This document shows positions 8,202 to 16,044 of a stretch of DNA of 64,000 nt, piece after piece. Both the position numbers and the translations under genes were made by a program. The notes under the pieces are model-generated. The model saw only the letters and a list, made by a program, of their open reading frames with translations, made no database searches and was not told the origin of the DNA. This DNA is from CALBPI01 sp039821605 (GTDB taxonomy: Bacteria > Pseudomonadota > Gammaproteobacteria > Steroidobacterales > Woeseiaceae), in the NCBI GenBank assembly GCA_039821605.1, contig JBCBNV010000006.1, forward strand, positions 62,001 through 126,000, read 5' to 3'. Each line of letters begins with the position of its first letter. Position 1 is the stretch's first letter.

Positions 8202-10727
8202 ATGAAGTCATTGCCCCGCGCCTACGAGGCGCTCGTCATTGATCGCCCGAGGCTCACGCTGGTTCTGATCGCCATTGTGACGCTGGTATTGGCCGCATTC
8301 ATTCCGCGCTTCCAGATGGATGTGTCGGCGGACTCGCTGGTGCTCGAGAACGATGCGTCGCTGGACTTCTACCGCGAGGTTCGTGCGCAGTACGGCACCG
8401 ACGACTTCCTCATTGTCACCTGGACGCCCGAAGCCGGACTGTTCTCCGATGAAAGCCTGAGCATGCTGGCGGAGCTCCGTGACCGTCTGGCGGCTGTCAA
8501 CCGCGTGGCACGCGTTACCACGGTTCTCGATGTCCCTCTGGTTCGCGGTCTCACGCTCGATGCGCTCGAAGACGGCATCCCGACGCTGGCCGATCCGGAC
8601 ACGGATCGCGAGGCCGCCGCGGAGGAGTTGCGCGAAAGTCCACTCTACAAGAACGCCCTCGTCTCGGCCGATGGCCAGACGGCGGCGATCCAGGTCACAC
8701 TGGTCCGCGACGAGACCTTCTACACACTGCTCGACCGCCGCGACAGTCTGCGCGACGTGCCCCGCGATCAGCGCGACGGTCCCGCGCTGCGCGACGCCGA
8801 TGCAGCGTTGAGCACGTACCGCGAGCAACTCATGGCCGAGGAAGGCGTGCTCGTCGACACCGTGCGCAGCATCGTGGCCGAGTACGCCGACCGGGCCGAG
8901 GTCAGCGTCGGCGGCCTGCCGCTCATCGCGCGTGACATCACGCGCTACATCGAACGCGACGTCGCCACATTTGGCATCGCCGTCATCTTCATCCTTGCCG
9001 CACTGCTGCTGATCATTTTCCGGCAGCCGCGCTGGGTCCTCGTGCCCATGACCACGGCGGCCGTGGTCGGGGTCTGCACCACGGGTTTCCTGGGGCTCAC
9101 GGGCTGGCCCGTAACGATCGTTTCGTCCAACTTCCTCGCGCTGCTGCTCATCTTCAGCTTTTCACTGACGATCCACCTGGCGGTACGTCACCGTGAATTG
9201 CAGGAACAGGACCCATCGCTGGACCGGCGCAGCCTCGTCACACAAACCCTGCGCGACAAGCTGGCGCCCTGCTTCTTTACCGTACTGACCACGGCCGTGG
9301 CTTTTGGCTCTCTCGTAGTCAGTGACATCCGGCCCGTCATCGACTTCGGCTGGATCATGGTGTTCTCGCTCTGGGCGTCGCTCATCGCGGCCTACACCCT
9401 GTTCCCGGCCCTGCTCATGGTGTTGCCGGGCGCCAGGCTGCGGCGCGCACCCGACGTGTTGGGTCCCTGGCTGCGCCGGCTCGCGGCCACCGCAGAACAG
9501 CACGGCAAGGCGCTGGTCGCCACGCTGGCCGTAATCACGGTCTTGGCCGTGATGGGTATCCAGAAGCTGACCGTCGACAACCGGTTTATCGACTACTTCG
9601 ACAAGCGCACCGACATCCACCGGGGTCTCGCGCTCATCGACGCCCGCCTTGGCGGCACGACGCCACTCGACGTTCTCATTGATGCGCCCGCGCCCGAAGC
9701 CGCGACACCCGTGGCCGATGCGGACGCGGCACTCGATGGCGGCGACTCGGACGACTTCGACGATGAATTCGCGGATCTCGATGACGAGTTCGGTGACGAG
9801 TTTGACGACCCGTTTGCCGATTCGGAGGCCGGCCTCACGGCAACGAGCTACTGGTTCCGCACCGCGCGCTTCGCCGAGATTGCAGCCATCCACGAGTACC
9901 TCGAGTCGCTGCCCGAAACAGGCAATGTCATGAGCCTGCACTCGACGATCCGGGTCCTGGCCGAGATCGATCAGGACATTGCAGCCGACAACTTCGCGCT
10001 GGCGATTCTCGAACGCAAGCTGCCCGATGACATCCGCGCAGAACTGATCGCGCCCTACCTGTCCGAGGACGGGCAGCAACTGCGCATCGCCGTGCGTGTG
10101 CTCGAGGGCAACGTCGGCCTCGACCGTCAGGCGCTGCTCGAGAAGATCCAGACCGACATCCGGGCAATGCGCGCCGGCACGGGTGAAGCGCTCAACGTCA
10201 GCGGCATGATCGTGCTCTACAACAACCTGTTGCAGAGCCTGTTCAGCTCGCAGATCCAGACCATCGGCGTCATATTCATCGCCATCCTGATCACGTTCGT
10301 CATCTCGTTCCGCTCGCTGGCCGTCGCCACGGTGGCCATCATCCCGAACCTGCTGCCCGCGGCCGTCGTGCTCGGGGTGTTGGGCTGGGCGGGGATTCCG
10401 CTGGACATCATGACGATCACAATTGCCGCGATCACGATAGGTATTGGCGTCGACAATGCCATCCATTACGTGCACCGGTTCGAGATCGAGTGGCTGCGCG
10501 ACCGCAGCTACGAGCGGGCGGCGCTTCGCGCCCACGACAGTATCGGCCGCGCCATGCTCTACACGTCGCTGTGCATCACCATCGGCTTCGTGGTGCTGGT
10601 ACTGTCAAACTTCAACCCGACGATCTACTTCGGGGCGTTGACGGCGCTGGCCATGGTGACCGCGCTGCTCGTCAACATCACGCTGCTGCCGTTGCTGCTG
10701 CGCGTGTTCCGGCCCTACGGCAGCTAG
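8202..10727 (+). CDS. MMPL/RND superfamily exporter with acidic periplasmic insert
   Basis: This is an 841-residue membrane protein of the HAE3/MMPL type. One transmembrane helix follows the N-terminus (VLIAIVTLVLAAFI), a periplasmic loop comes next, then five helices, and the pattern repeats in the second half, giving two pseudo-symmetric halves. The Asp-containing helix IGIGVDNAIHYVHRFE matches the proton-relay region of the family. Residues about 505-543 form a very acidic Asp/Glu/Phe-rich insert in the second periplasmic loop. I start at ATG 8202; the ORF is open to 8115. The protein probably moves lipids or other hydrophobic molecules with proton motive force. It converges with the S1/P1 nuclease gene, leaving 6 bp between stops. 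Confidence 0.88.
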   Translation: MKSLPRAYEALVIDRPRLTLVLIAIVTLVLAAFIPRFQMDVSADSLVLENDASLDFYREVRAQYGTDDFLIVTWTPEAGLFSDESLSMLAELRDRLAAVNRVARVTTVLDVPLVRGLTLDALEDGIPTLADPDTDREAAAEELRESPLYKNALVSADGQTAAIQVTLVRDETFYTLLDRRDSLRDVPRDQRDGPALRDADAALSTYREQLMAEEGVLVDTVRSIVAEYADRAEVSVGGLPLIARDITRYIERDVATFGIAVIFILAALLLIIFRQPRWVLVPMTTAAVVGVCTTGFLGLTGWPVTIVSSNFLALLLIFSFSLTIHLAVRHRELQEQDPSLDRRSLVTQTLRDKLAPCFFTVLTTAVAFGSLVVSDIRPVIDFGWIMVFSLWASLIAAYTLFPALLMVLPGARLRRAPDVLGPWLRRLAATAEQHGKALVATLAVITVLAVMGIQKLTVDNRFIDYFDKRTDIHRGLALIDARLGGTTPLDVLIDAPAPEAATPVADADAALDGGDSDDFDDEFADLDDEFGDEFDDPFADSEAGLTATSYWFRTARFAEIAAIHEYLESLPETGNVMSLHSTIRVLAEIDQDIAADNFALAILERKLPDDIRAELIAPYLSEDGQQLRIAVRVLEGNVGLDRQALLEKIQTDIRAMRAGTGEALNVSGMIVLYNNLLQSLFSSQIQTIGVIFIAILITFVISFRSLAVATVAIIPNLLPAAVVLGVLGWAGIPLDIMTITIAAITIGIGVDNAIHYVHRFEIEWLRDRSYERAALRAHDSIGRAMLYTSLCITIGFVVLVLSNFNPTIYFGALTALAMVTALLVNITLLPLLLRVFRPYGS

Positions 10728-10733
10728 CCCACA

Positions 10734-11531
10734 TCACCGCGCCTCGGCAAACGTTTCGTTGAGCCAGGCGGCAATGCGTACGCCGCCCATCGCCAGTCGT
10801 CGTCGTACCGTGTCCCGGTGCGTGAACACGTAATTCCAGCGCAGCTCGCGGTCGCCATCGGCGTCGGGGTAGATCGTGTCGCGAATGGCCGTGGACTCTG
10901 CAATCCAGATCTCGGGGTCCGTCACCCACCAGGACGCAACGTCGGCGGGCGTCAGCCGACGGGTGAGCCACATCGTGAGCTCGGTGTACGACAGCTGTTC
11001 GTGGTCGATGAGCCCCGTGTCCCAAAGCCCGTGCAGGTTCGTGGGCGCTCCGAAAAAGCTCACGGCGAAGTCGTTGCCGCCGCGGTCCGTTCCGTTGCCC
11101 GCATGCAGCGGCTGATGCAGGTCGCCGATGATGTGCACGGCGAAGCGTAGGGCCAACCGACGGTCCTCGGCACTCGCGTCGCGGTCGCGCAGGGTTTCGC
11201 GGAACTGGGCAAGCGCAGTGATCGCATCACCCTGGTCCGGCGCGCCCGCGTCAGCGTAGGTGTCGCCTTCGGGCACTGTCACGTAGTGCCAGGGGCTGGC
11301 CTGCCAGCGCCAGAACGTCGCGTCGGCCGAGCGCATGAAGTCGGGCCAGGTCGACGCCTCGGCCAGGTCTTCAGTACCGAGCAGACCTGTGATCGCGGCG
11401 CGCGCATCGCCCGACAGGTGACTCTCTGCGATGGCACCGGTGACGCGGTGTCCGGTCTTGCCCCAGGCCAGGGCCTGTGGCGCGGCCAACGACAGGGCAA
11501 GAACCGAAAGAAAGCCAAGACGCAGGCGCAT
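10734..11531 (-). CDS. Secreted S1/P1 family nuclease
   Basis: From ATG 11531 the product is 265 residues with a signal peptide cleaved just before Trp23 (QALA-WGKTGH). The mature N-terminal Trp is itself a zinc ligand in S1/P1 nucleases, and the expected partners follow: H28 of KTGHR, an Asp in ASTWPDF, a His in SPWHYV, and the HIIGDLHQPLHAG and NDFAV...NLHGLWDTGL segments carrying the remaining His/Asp ligands. The trinuclear zinc site therefore looks complete. It should cleave single-stranded RNA or DNA outside the cytoplasm, possibly for phosphate or nucleoside scavenging. The frame extends 40 codons upstream but lacks a signal there. Confidence 0.9.
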   Translation of the reverse strand: MRLRLGFLSVLALSLAAPQALAWGKTGHRVTGAIAESHLSGDARAAITGLLGTEDLAEASTWPDFMRSADATFWRWQASPWHYVTVPEGDTYADAGAPDQGDAITALAQFRETLRDRDASAEDRRLALRFAVHIIGDLHQPLHAGNGTDRGGNDFAVSFFGAPTNLHGLWDTGLIDHEQLSYTELTMWLTRRLTPADVASWWVTDPEIWIAESTAIRDTIYPDADGDRELRWNYVFTHRDTVRRRLAMGGVRIAAWLNETFAEAR

Positions 11532-11663
11532 GGGGACACTCCGATGGGGCCTGACGGGCCGTGGCGCAACAGGATAGACTGCCCGCCGCGCACGGACCAA
11601 GCCCCGCGGCACCTGTCGCGGCCGGCGTGGTCTTAACCTCAGAGACACCACGAGAGATACCTC

Positions 11664-12374
11664 ATGAAAACGGCTTACCCGACACTCCTGCTCGCGCTGC
11701 TGCTGGTCGCCGCCGGCTGCGACGCCAATAGCGAAGCCAATGGCGATGTCGAGAGCGATGCCGAGAGCGCGCAGACCTCGGACACCAAGGCCCGTGTCAT
11801 CCTGCCCGACGGCACGCAGCGCGCGCTCGAAAGTGCCGAAATCAATATCTCGATGCGCGCTGTTGCGGTGCTCTCGGAAGCAATGAGCATTCCCATCTCA
11901 CAAGTGACGGTGGTGAGTGTCCGACCCGTCGACTGGCCCGACTCGAGCATCGGCTGCCCGCAGCCCGGCCAGGCCTACGCACAGGTGATCACACCTGGCC
12001 ACAAGATCGCCGTGCGCGCCCGCGGCGAAATTCACGTCCTGCACGAGGCTGGCGGCAAGCCGTTCCTGTGCAAACGCAGCAAGCCCGTCGCTGAACTGAC
12101 GCCCAAGCGTGAGCTGGCCTGGGCCGGCATGGCCACGAAAGCACGCGAGGACCTGGCCGGCCAGCTCGGCGTCACGCCCGAGGACATCGTGATTCGAGAC
12201 GCAAGACGCAAGCGCTTCGATGACGCGAGCCTCGAGTGCCCCGAAGCTGGCGTCAGCTATCCCGCGACACCCGTGGAGGGCTACGTCATTGTCCTCACCC
12301 ACGGCCGGCGCCTGTTCAGCTATCACACCGACCTCGAGCGCGTGGTGCTCTGCCCGGCCATCAACGCGGACTGA
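11664..12374 (+). CDS. Lipoprotein with a duplicated Cys-Pro-containing domain
   Basis: The 236-residue protein has a lipoprotein signal with lipobox VAAGC (Cys19) followed by Asp20, the classical inner-membrane retention residue in E. coli. Two related halves follow. The first contains DWPDSSIGCPQPGQAYAQ, a Gly-rich hydrophobic strand and a Cys near FLCK. The second contains FDDASLECPEAGVSYPA, YVIVLTHGRRLFSYHTD and VVLCP. Each half therefore has a 'D-S-x-x-C-P' segment and a closing Cys, likely a disulfide. I do not know a function. It diverges from the nuclease gene (133 bp between starts) and converges with the subtilase. Confidence 0.75.
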   Translation: MKTAYPTLLLALLLVAAGCDANSEANGDVESDAESAQTSDTKARVILPDGTQRALESAEINISMRAVAVLSEAMSIPISQVTVVSVRPVDWPDSSIGCPQPGQAYAQVITPGHKIAVRARGEIHVLHEAGGKPFLCKRSKPVAELTPKRELAWAGMATKAREDLAGQLGVTPEDIVIRDARRKRFDDASLECPEAGVSYPATPVEGYVIVLTHGRRLFSYHTDLERVVLCPAINAD

Positions 12375-12381
12375 CCGGCAC

Positions 12382-12414
12382 AAAAAAACCCGCCCGGCCA
12401 AAGCCGGGCGGGTT
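12382..12414 (-). terminator. Rho-independent terminator of the subtilase gene
   Basis: A perfect 12-bp stem (12387-12398 with 12403-12414, loop of 4) is followed, reading the minus strand, by seven T residues (A tract 12382-12388 on the plus strand). It lies 26 bp past the protease stop. The plus-strand side lacks a T tract, so it acts mainly on minus-strand transcripts. Confidence 0.9.
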
Positions 12415-12439
12415 CACCAGGCAGTCGCCCGTCAGTCGA

Positions 12440-15400
12440 CTACGGGCAGATGCCGAAGTCGCAGATCGAAGCGCCAGGATCGTTTTCGATGTCGATGATC
12501 GTCAGGTTCTGGATACCATTCGGATCGCTGTGCGAAATGGCGCCGAGCTGCTTCTGCAGCAAGCCCGTCGGCAGTTCCGCCCAGTTGACCGTGATCGGGA
12601 CCGTCTGGCCCGACGTCGCCGTGGCCGGCGCATCAACGCTCAGGTTGCCCGCGTCATCGACGATTCCGAAGGTGGAATCATAGTAGATGAACGTCGTATC
12701 GGGCGCTTCCGTCTCGAACGCGTGGATGAACAACACATACGGGTTGAACGCCACCTCATCGAACGGAATCGGCAGCAGAATACTCACTTCCTCATCCGAA
12801 CCCGCGTTGGCGCTCGATGCAATCTGTGTGCACGAGCCGCCCGGGCAGTAGTAGAGGTAGAGGTCGAGATCGTCGTTGCCCGTTGTGTACTCGTTGTACA
12901 GAGCGAAACGGCGGAACGCCGTGCCCGGCTCGATGTCGTCAATGATCGTCGCAAAAGTTGCGGGGTCCGAGAACGAGAACGCAAAGCTGTTGTCGGGATC
13001 GTCCAGAAGGTTGACGAACCCGATGGGCGTCGATCCATTCAGTCCGTGCACCTGAGCCGTGTAGGCACCCGAGTAACCGAAGGTCAGGTCGAACTGCGCC
13101 GTGCCCTCGGGGCCCGTTGCGTCGACTTCGTCCTCGGTGATGAACGCCAGCGCCTTGACGGCGATGGGACTGCGCACATCGTTGAGGTTGCCCTGCTGGC
13201 CCTCCCAGGTCAGCGACCCGAATTCCCAGACGTTGGGGATGGCCGTGTCGTTCGTAATCGTCAGCGCGTAGCTCGCCGACTCGCCCTGCGCGAGGGTGAT
13301 CTCGCTCGGGGTCACGGAGACGTTAAAGCCCTCGGGCGCGTCGATCACGGCGCGGTAGGTCTTGGCGTCGCTGCCGTTGTCGCGGCCTTCACCGGACCGA
13401 CCACGGCGCGTATCGGGCTCGCCGACCGCCGTCACGGTACGCGTGACCGTCTGCGAACCCGGCAGCCCACCAATCCCAATGGACGGCAGGTTCAGGTCCG
13501 CGGGGCTTGTCGAGAAGCCAAAGGACTCGACGAGTGCGCAGTCACCAGGCGTGAGCAGCGGCGTTTCAGTGCCACAGCTTGCGACGAGGTAGTCGAGCTC
13601 ACCCGCGTTGTAGGTCAGACCCGGGCGCACGGCCTTGTTCGGATCCACGTGACCCGCACCGTAGTCAAACGGGTCGGCCGGCGTGGCGCCGTCTTCCTTG
13701 ACCACGTCCTGACGCGCCGTCGTCATGATGGCCGACTTGATCTGCGCGGGGCTCCAGTCGGGGTGCGCCTGCCGGAGCAGCGCGCCGATGCCCGCAATGT
13801 GCGGACCCGACATTGAAGTACCCGACAGGTAGTCGTACAACGCACCCGCACCGCCGTTGGCAGGCTCGGTGGTGTACGGCGCGAGAATGCTCACACCAGG
13901 TGCCGTGATGTCAGGCTTCACCCAGTCCTCTTCGACGAGGTAGGGCCCACGTGACGAGAAGCTCGCCATGATGTTGCCCGTGCGCGGCAGTTCCGTGAAT
14001 GTCGCGTCGTTGAGGCTGGCATTAACCGTACTGCCACCCTCGATCTCGGCAAACAGCAGAAGGCCGGGCTCGTTGTCGATCATCACACCGGGGATGCTTT
14101 GCGACAGCGGGGTCGGGGTGCCGCCCATGATGACCTTTGGCCGATCGTCGGTGTACAAGAGTACGGCGGATGCGCCCGCGTTGGCGGCGTTCTCGATCTT
14201 GGCGACGAAGCCACAGGTGCCACGCGCGATGAGCGCGATCTTGCCCGTGAGGTCATTGTCGAGCGGCGTGCAGGCCTCGATGGGCGATGCGGCGCCGAGG
14301 TCGGCCGTGACGTCACCCGAGTCCGCGAGCGGACGCGTGATGGCACCTTCGACGAACTCGTAGATGCCCTCGACCGATGCGGGCGAGTTGATACCGGCAC
14401 CATTCGCAAAGCGCACGCCGTCGGTGGTCGATGCGGCGACCGTGGTCACCCAGGGCTCACCAGCGTTGGTTGTGGCAAATCCCGGACCGTCATTGCCGCC
14501 GGACCGCGCGATGAACACACCGGCGTTCGACGCGTCGAAAAACGCGAGGTCCTGCTGGTCGGTGAACGACGCGGCCGTGCCGACCGAGAAGTTGAGCACG
14601 TCGACGCCGTCAGCGACTGCGGCGTCTGTTGCCGCGGCGCTGTCGGAGAAGAAGCAGCTGAAGTTGGTCGCACCCGGCGACAGCCAGCAAACCTTGTAGA
14701 TCGCCAGACGGGCGCGCGGGGCCATGCCCGAGAGCTGGCCAACGGGCGTACCGTTGAGTGTGGCCGTGACTTCGTTACCACCGGCCGTACCCGCCGTGTG
14801 GCTGCCGTGACCCGACGAGTCGCGCGGCGAGAGGAACTCGCCCTCGACGACCGAGCCGCGGCCGGCCAGGAAGCCGTCCACGTACCAGCGGGCGCCGATC
14901 ATCTTGTTGTTGCAGTCGTCCTCGGTCCAGGCTTCACCAGCCTGGCAGATGCCGTTCCAGCCCGCCGGCGGCTCCCCATAGACGACGCGGTCGTTAGCGC
15001 GCTCAATGGCGTCGCACGCGAACGTCTCGAAACGATTGGCCGGCTCGGCGCAGAAATCGGGCACGAGCAGGTTGCCGGTGTCCGAGAAGCTCGGGTGTTC
15101 CTGGATGGCGCCCGTGTCGAGAACGCCAATGATCACGTCTTCGCCCGTGACGCCGAGTGCGGCGCGCAGGCCCTCGCGACGATCATTCAGACCGAGGAAG
15201 TCGCTGGTGTCGTTGGTGTCGACGTCGACGGCGTAGTCTGCCCAGACCGCAGCAATTGTGCCGCTGCGCTTCAGCGTCTCGGCTTCACCTGGCGTCAGGC
15301 GGGCAGCAAAACCGTTGAGCGCGTGGCGGTAGCTGTAAATCTTGCGGTCGGAAGCGCCAAGGCTTGCGAGCACATCGTCGTGCTGCGCAACCAGGTGCGT

Positions 15401-15676
15401 GGTGTAGGCCAGCACGTGTGCTGCGTCGGCGTCGTAGGTTTGCCCGTCAGCCGGCGCGGTGGGCGCGAAGCCGGCGACGCCGCCTTCGTAGCTCACACCC
15501 GGCGCATCGGGCAACTGCACGATGTAGGTGCGCATTGGCGCGGTGCCAGCCTGGGTTGGCGTGACGTCCTCGAGCCCTGCGGGCGCCTGGCTTGGATTCG
15601 GCGGCGTAAGTTCCGTTGCGAACGTGGTCGCAGCGATACCGCAGGCCGCTACGACGGCGGTCAGATACCTCAACAT
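12440..15676 (-). CDS. Large secreted subtilisin-like serine protease (S8) with I9, PA and C-terminal domains
   Basis: From ATG 15676 the protein has 1078 residues. In order: signal peptide (1-20), I9 propeptide (about 48-155), and a catalytic domain with Asp187 (GVLDTGA), His290 (SGHGSHTAG), oxyanion Asn395 (RSGGNDG) and Ser621 (GTSMSGP). A protease-associated insert (about 440-550, with GTCGFVAKI) sits between Asn and Ser. An Fn3-like domain with PEGFNVSVTPSEITLAQGES follows, then a long beta-rich C-terminal region with two Cys-containing segments. The triad is intact, so it should be active extracellularly after propeptide removal. It is monocistronic, with a terminator after it and a CRP-like site upstream. 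The C-terminal part may anchor the protein or bind substrate; this is inference. Confidence 0.93.
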   Translation of the reverse strand: MLRYLTAVVAACGIAATTFATELTPPNPSQAPAGLEDVTPTQAGTAPMRTYIVQLPDAPGVSYEGGVAGFAPTAPADGQTYDADAAHVLAYTTHLVAQHDDVLASLGASDRKIYSYRHALNGFAARLTPGEAETLKRSGTIAAVWADYAVDVDTNDTSDFLGLNDRREGLRAALGVTGEDVIIGVLDTGAIQEHPSFSDTGNLLVPDFCAEPANRFETFACDAIERANDRVVYGEPPAGWNGICQAGEAWTEDDCNNKMIGARWYVDGFLAGRGSVVEGEFLSPRDSSGHGSHTAGTAGGNEVTATLNGTPVGQLSGMAPRARLAIYKVCWLSPGATNFSCFFSDSAAATDAAVADGVDVLNFSVGTAASFTDQQDLAFFDASNAGVFIARSGGNDGPGFATTNAGEPWVTTVAASTTDGVRFANGAGINSPASVEGIYEFVEGAITRPLADSGDVTADLGAASPIEACTPLDNDLTGKIALIARGTCGFVAKIENAANAGASAVLLYTDDRPKVIMGGTPTPLSQSIPGVMIDNEPGLLLFAEIEGGSTVNASLNDATFTELPRTGNIMASFSSRGPYLVEEDWVKPDITAPGVSILAPYTTEPANGGAGALYDYLSGTSMSGPHIAGIGALLRQAHPDWSPAQIKSAIMTTARQDVVKEDGATPADPFDYGAGHVDPNKAVRPGLTYNAGELDYLVASCGTETPLLTPGDCALVESFGFSTSPADLNLPSIGIGGLPGSQTVTRTVTAVGEPDTRRGRSGEGRDNGSDAKTYRAVIDAPEGFNVSVTPSEITLAQGESASYALTITNDTAIPNVWEFGSLTWEGQQGNLNDVRSPIAVKALAFITEDEVDATGPEGTAQFDLTFGYSGAYTAQVHGLNGSTPIGFVNLLDDPDNSFAFSFSDPATFATIIDDIEPGTAFRRFALYNEYTTGNDDLDLYLYYCPGGSCTQIASSANAGSDEEVSILLPIPFDEVAFNPYVLFIHAFETEAPDTTFIYYDSTFGIVDDAGNLSVDAPATATSGQTVPITVNWAELPTGLLQKQLGAISHSDPNGIQNLTIIDIENDPGASICDFGICP

Positions 15677-16044
15677 GATTGATCTCTCCCTGTGACGATA
15701 GTGTTCGCCCCGATTGGTCTTGTTCGGACTTCGAATTGTTTTTCGCGGCTGTATTGACACAGCCACTTCGCGGGGCCTTGCGGCCTCCTCAGATCGACAC
15801 GCCCTAATGGACGCCGACGCGAGCCCATGGAGTGTTCCGTATGACCATATGTGATGCAAGTCACGGTTTTCGGATCAACATCGACCCCACTTCGACGGGA
15901 ATTGCGGGCGGCCATCGGCGCCCGAAAAACCTGAACCCAGTCAGAGTCTTCGCGTGTTCCCGACGGCGGAGGCCTACACGCAGAACCGGGCGCGATTCGG
16001 AGTGCGTCGCGCGTCGTTCCAGATTATGAAAAATAGCGTGCGGA
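15677..16044. other. Intergenic region upstream of the subtilase, no gene
   Basis: These 368 bases lie between the stop of cphA' and the start of the protease, both on the minus strand. I see no supported coding sequence. It contains the CRP-like palindrome at 15850-15865 and presumably the protease promoter, for which no convincing -35/-10 pair stood out. No T-tract hairpin ending the cyanophycin operon was seen. Confidence 0.6.
15850..15865. promoter_or_regulatory. CRP-family (CRP/Vfr/Clp) binding-site candidate
   Basis: TGTGATGCAAGTCACG matches the TGTGA-N6-TCACA consensus at 9 of 10 informative bases with correct spacing. It lies about 180 bp upstream of the subtilase start codon. Control of the protease by cAMP-CRP or c-di-GMP-responsive Clp is inferred from position only. 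Confidence 0.45.

Noticed and set aside
12236..15682. Long plus-strand frames (about 526 and 527 codons) over the subtilase
   Set aside because: They are antisense to a protein with an intact catalytic triad and show Arg/Val-rich composition typical of G+C-rich shadow frames, with no domains.
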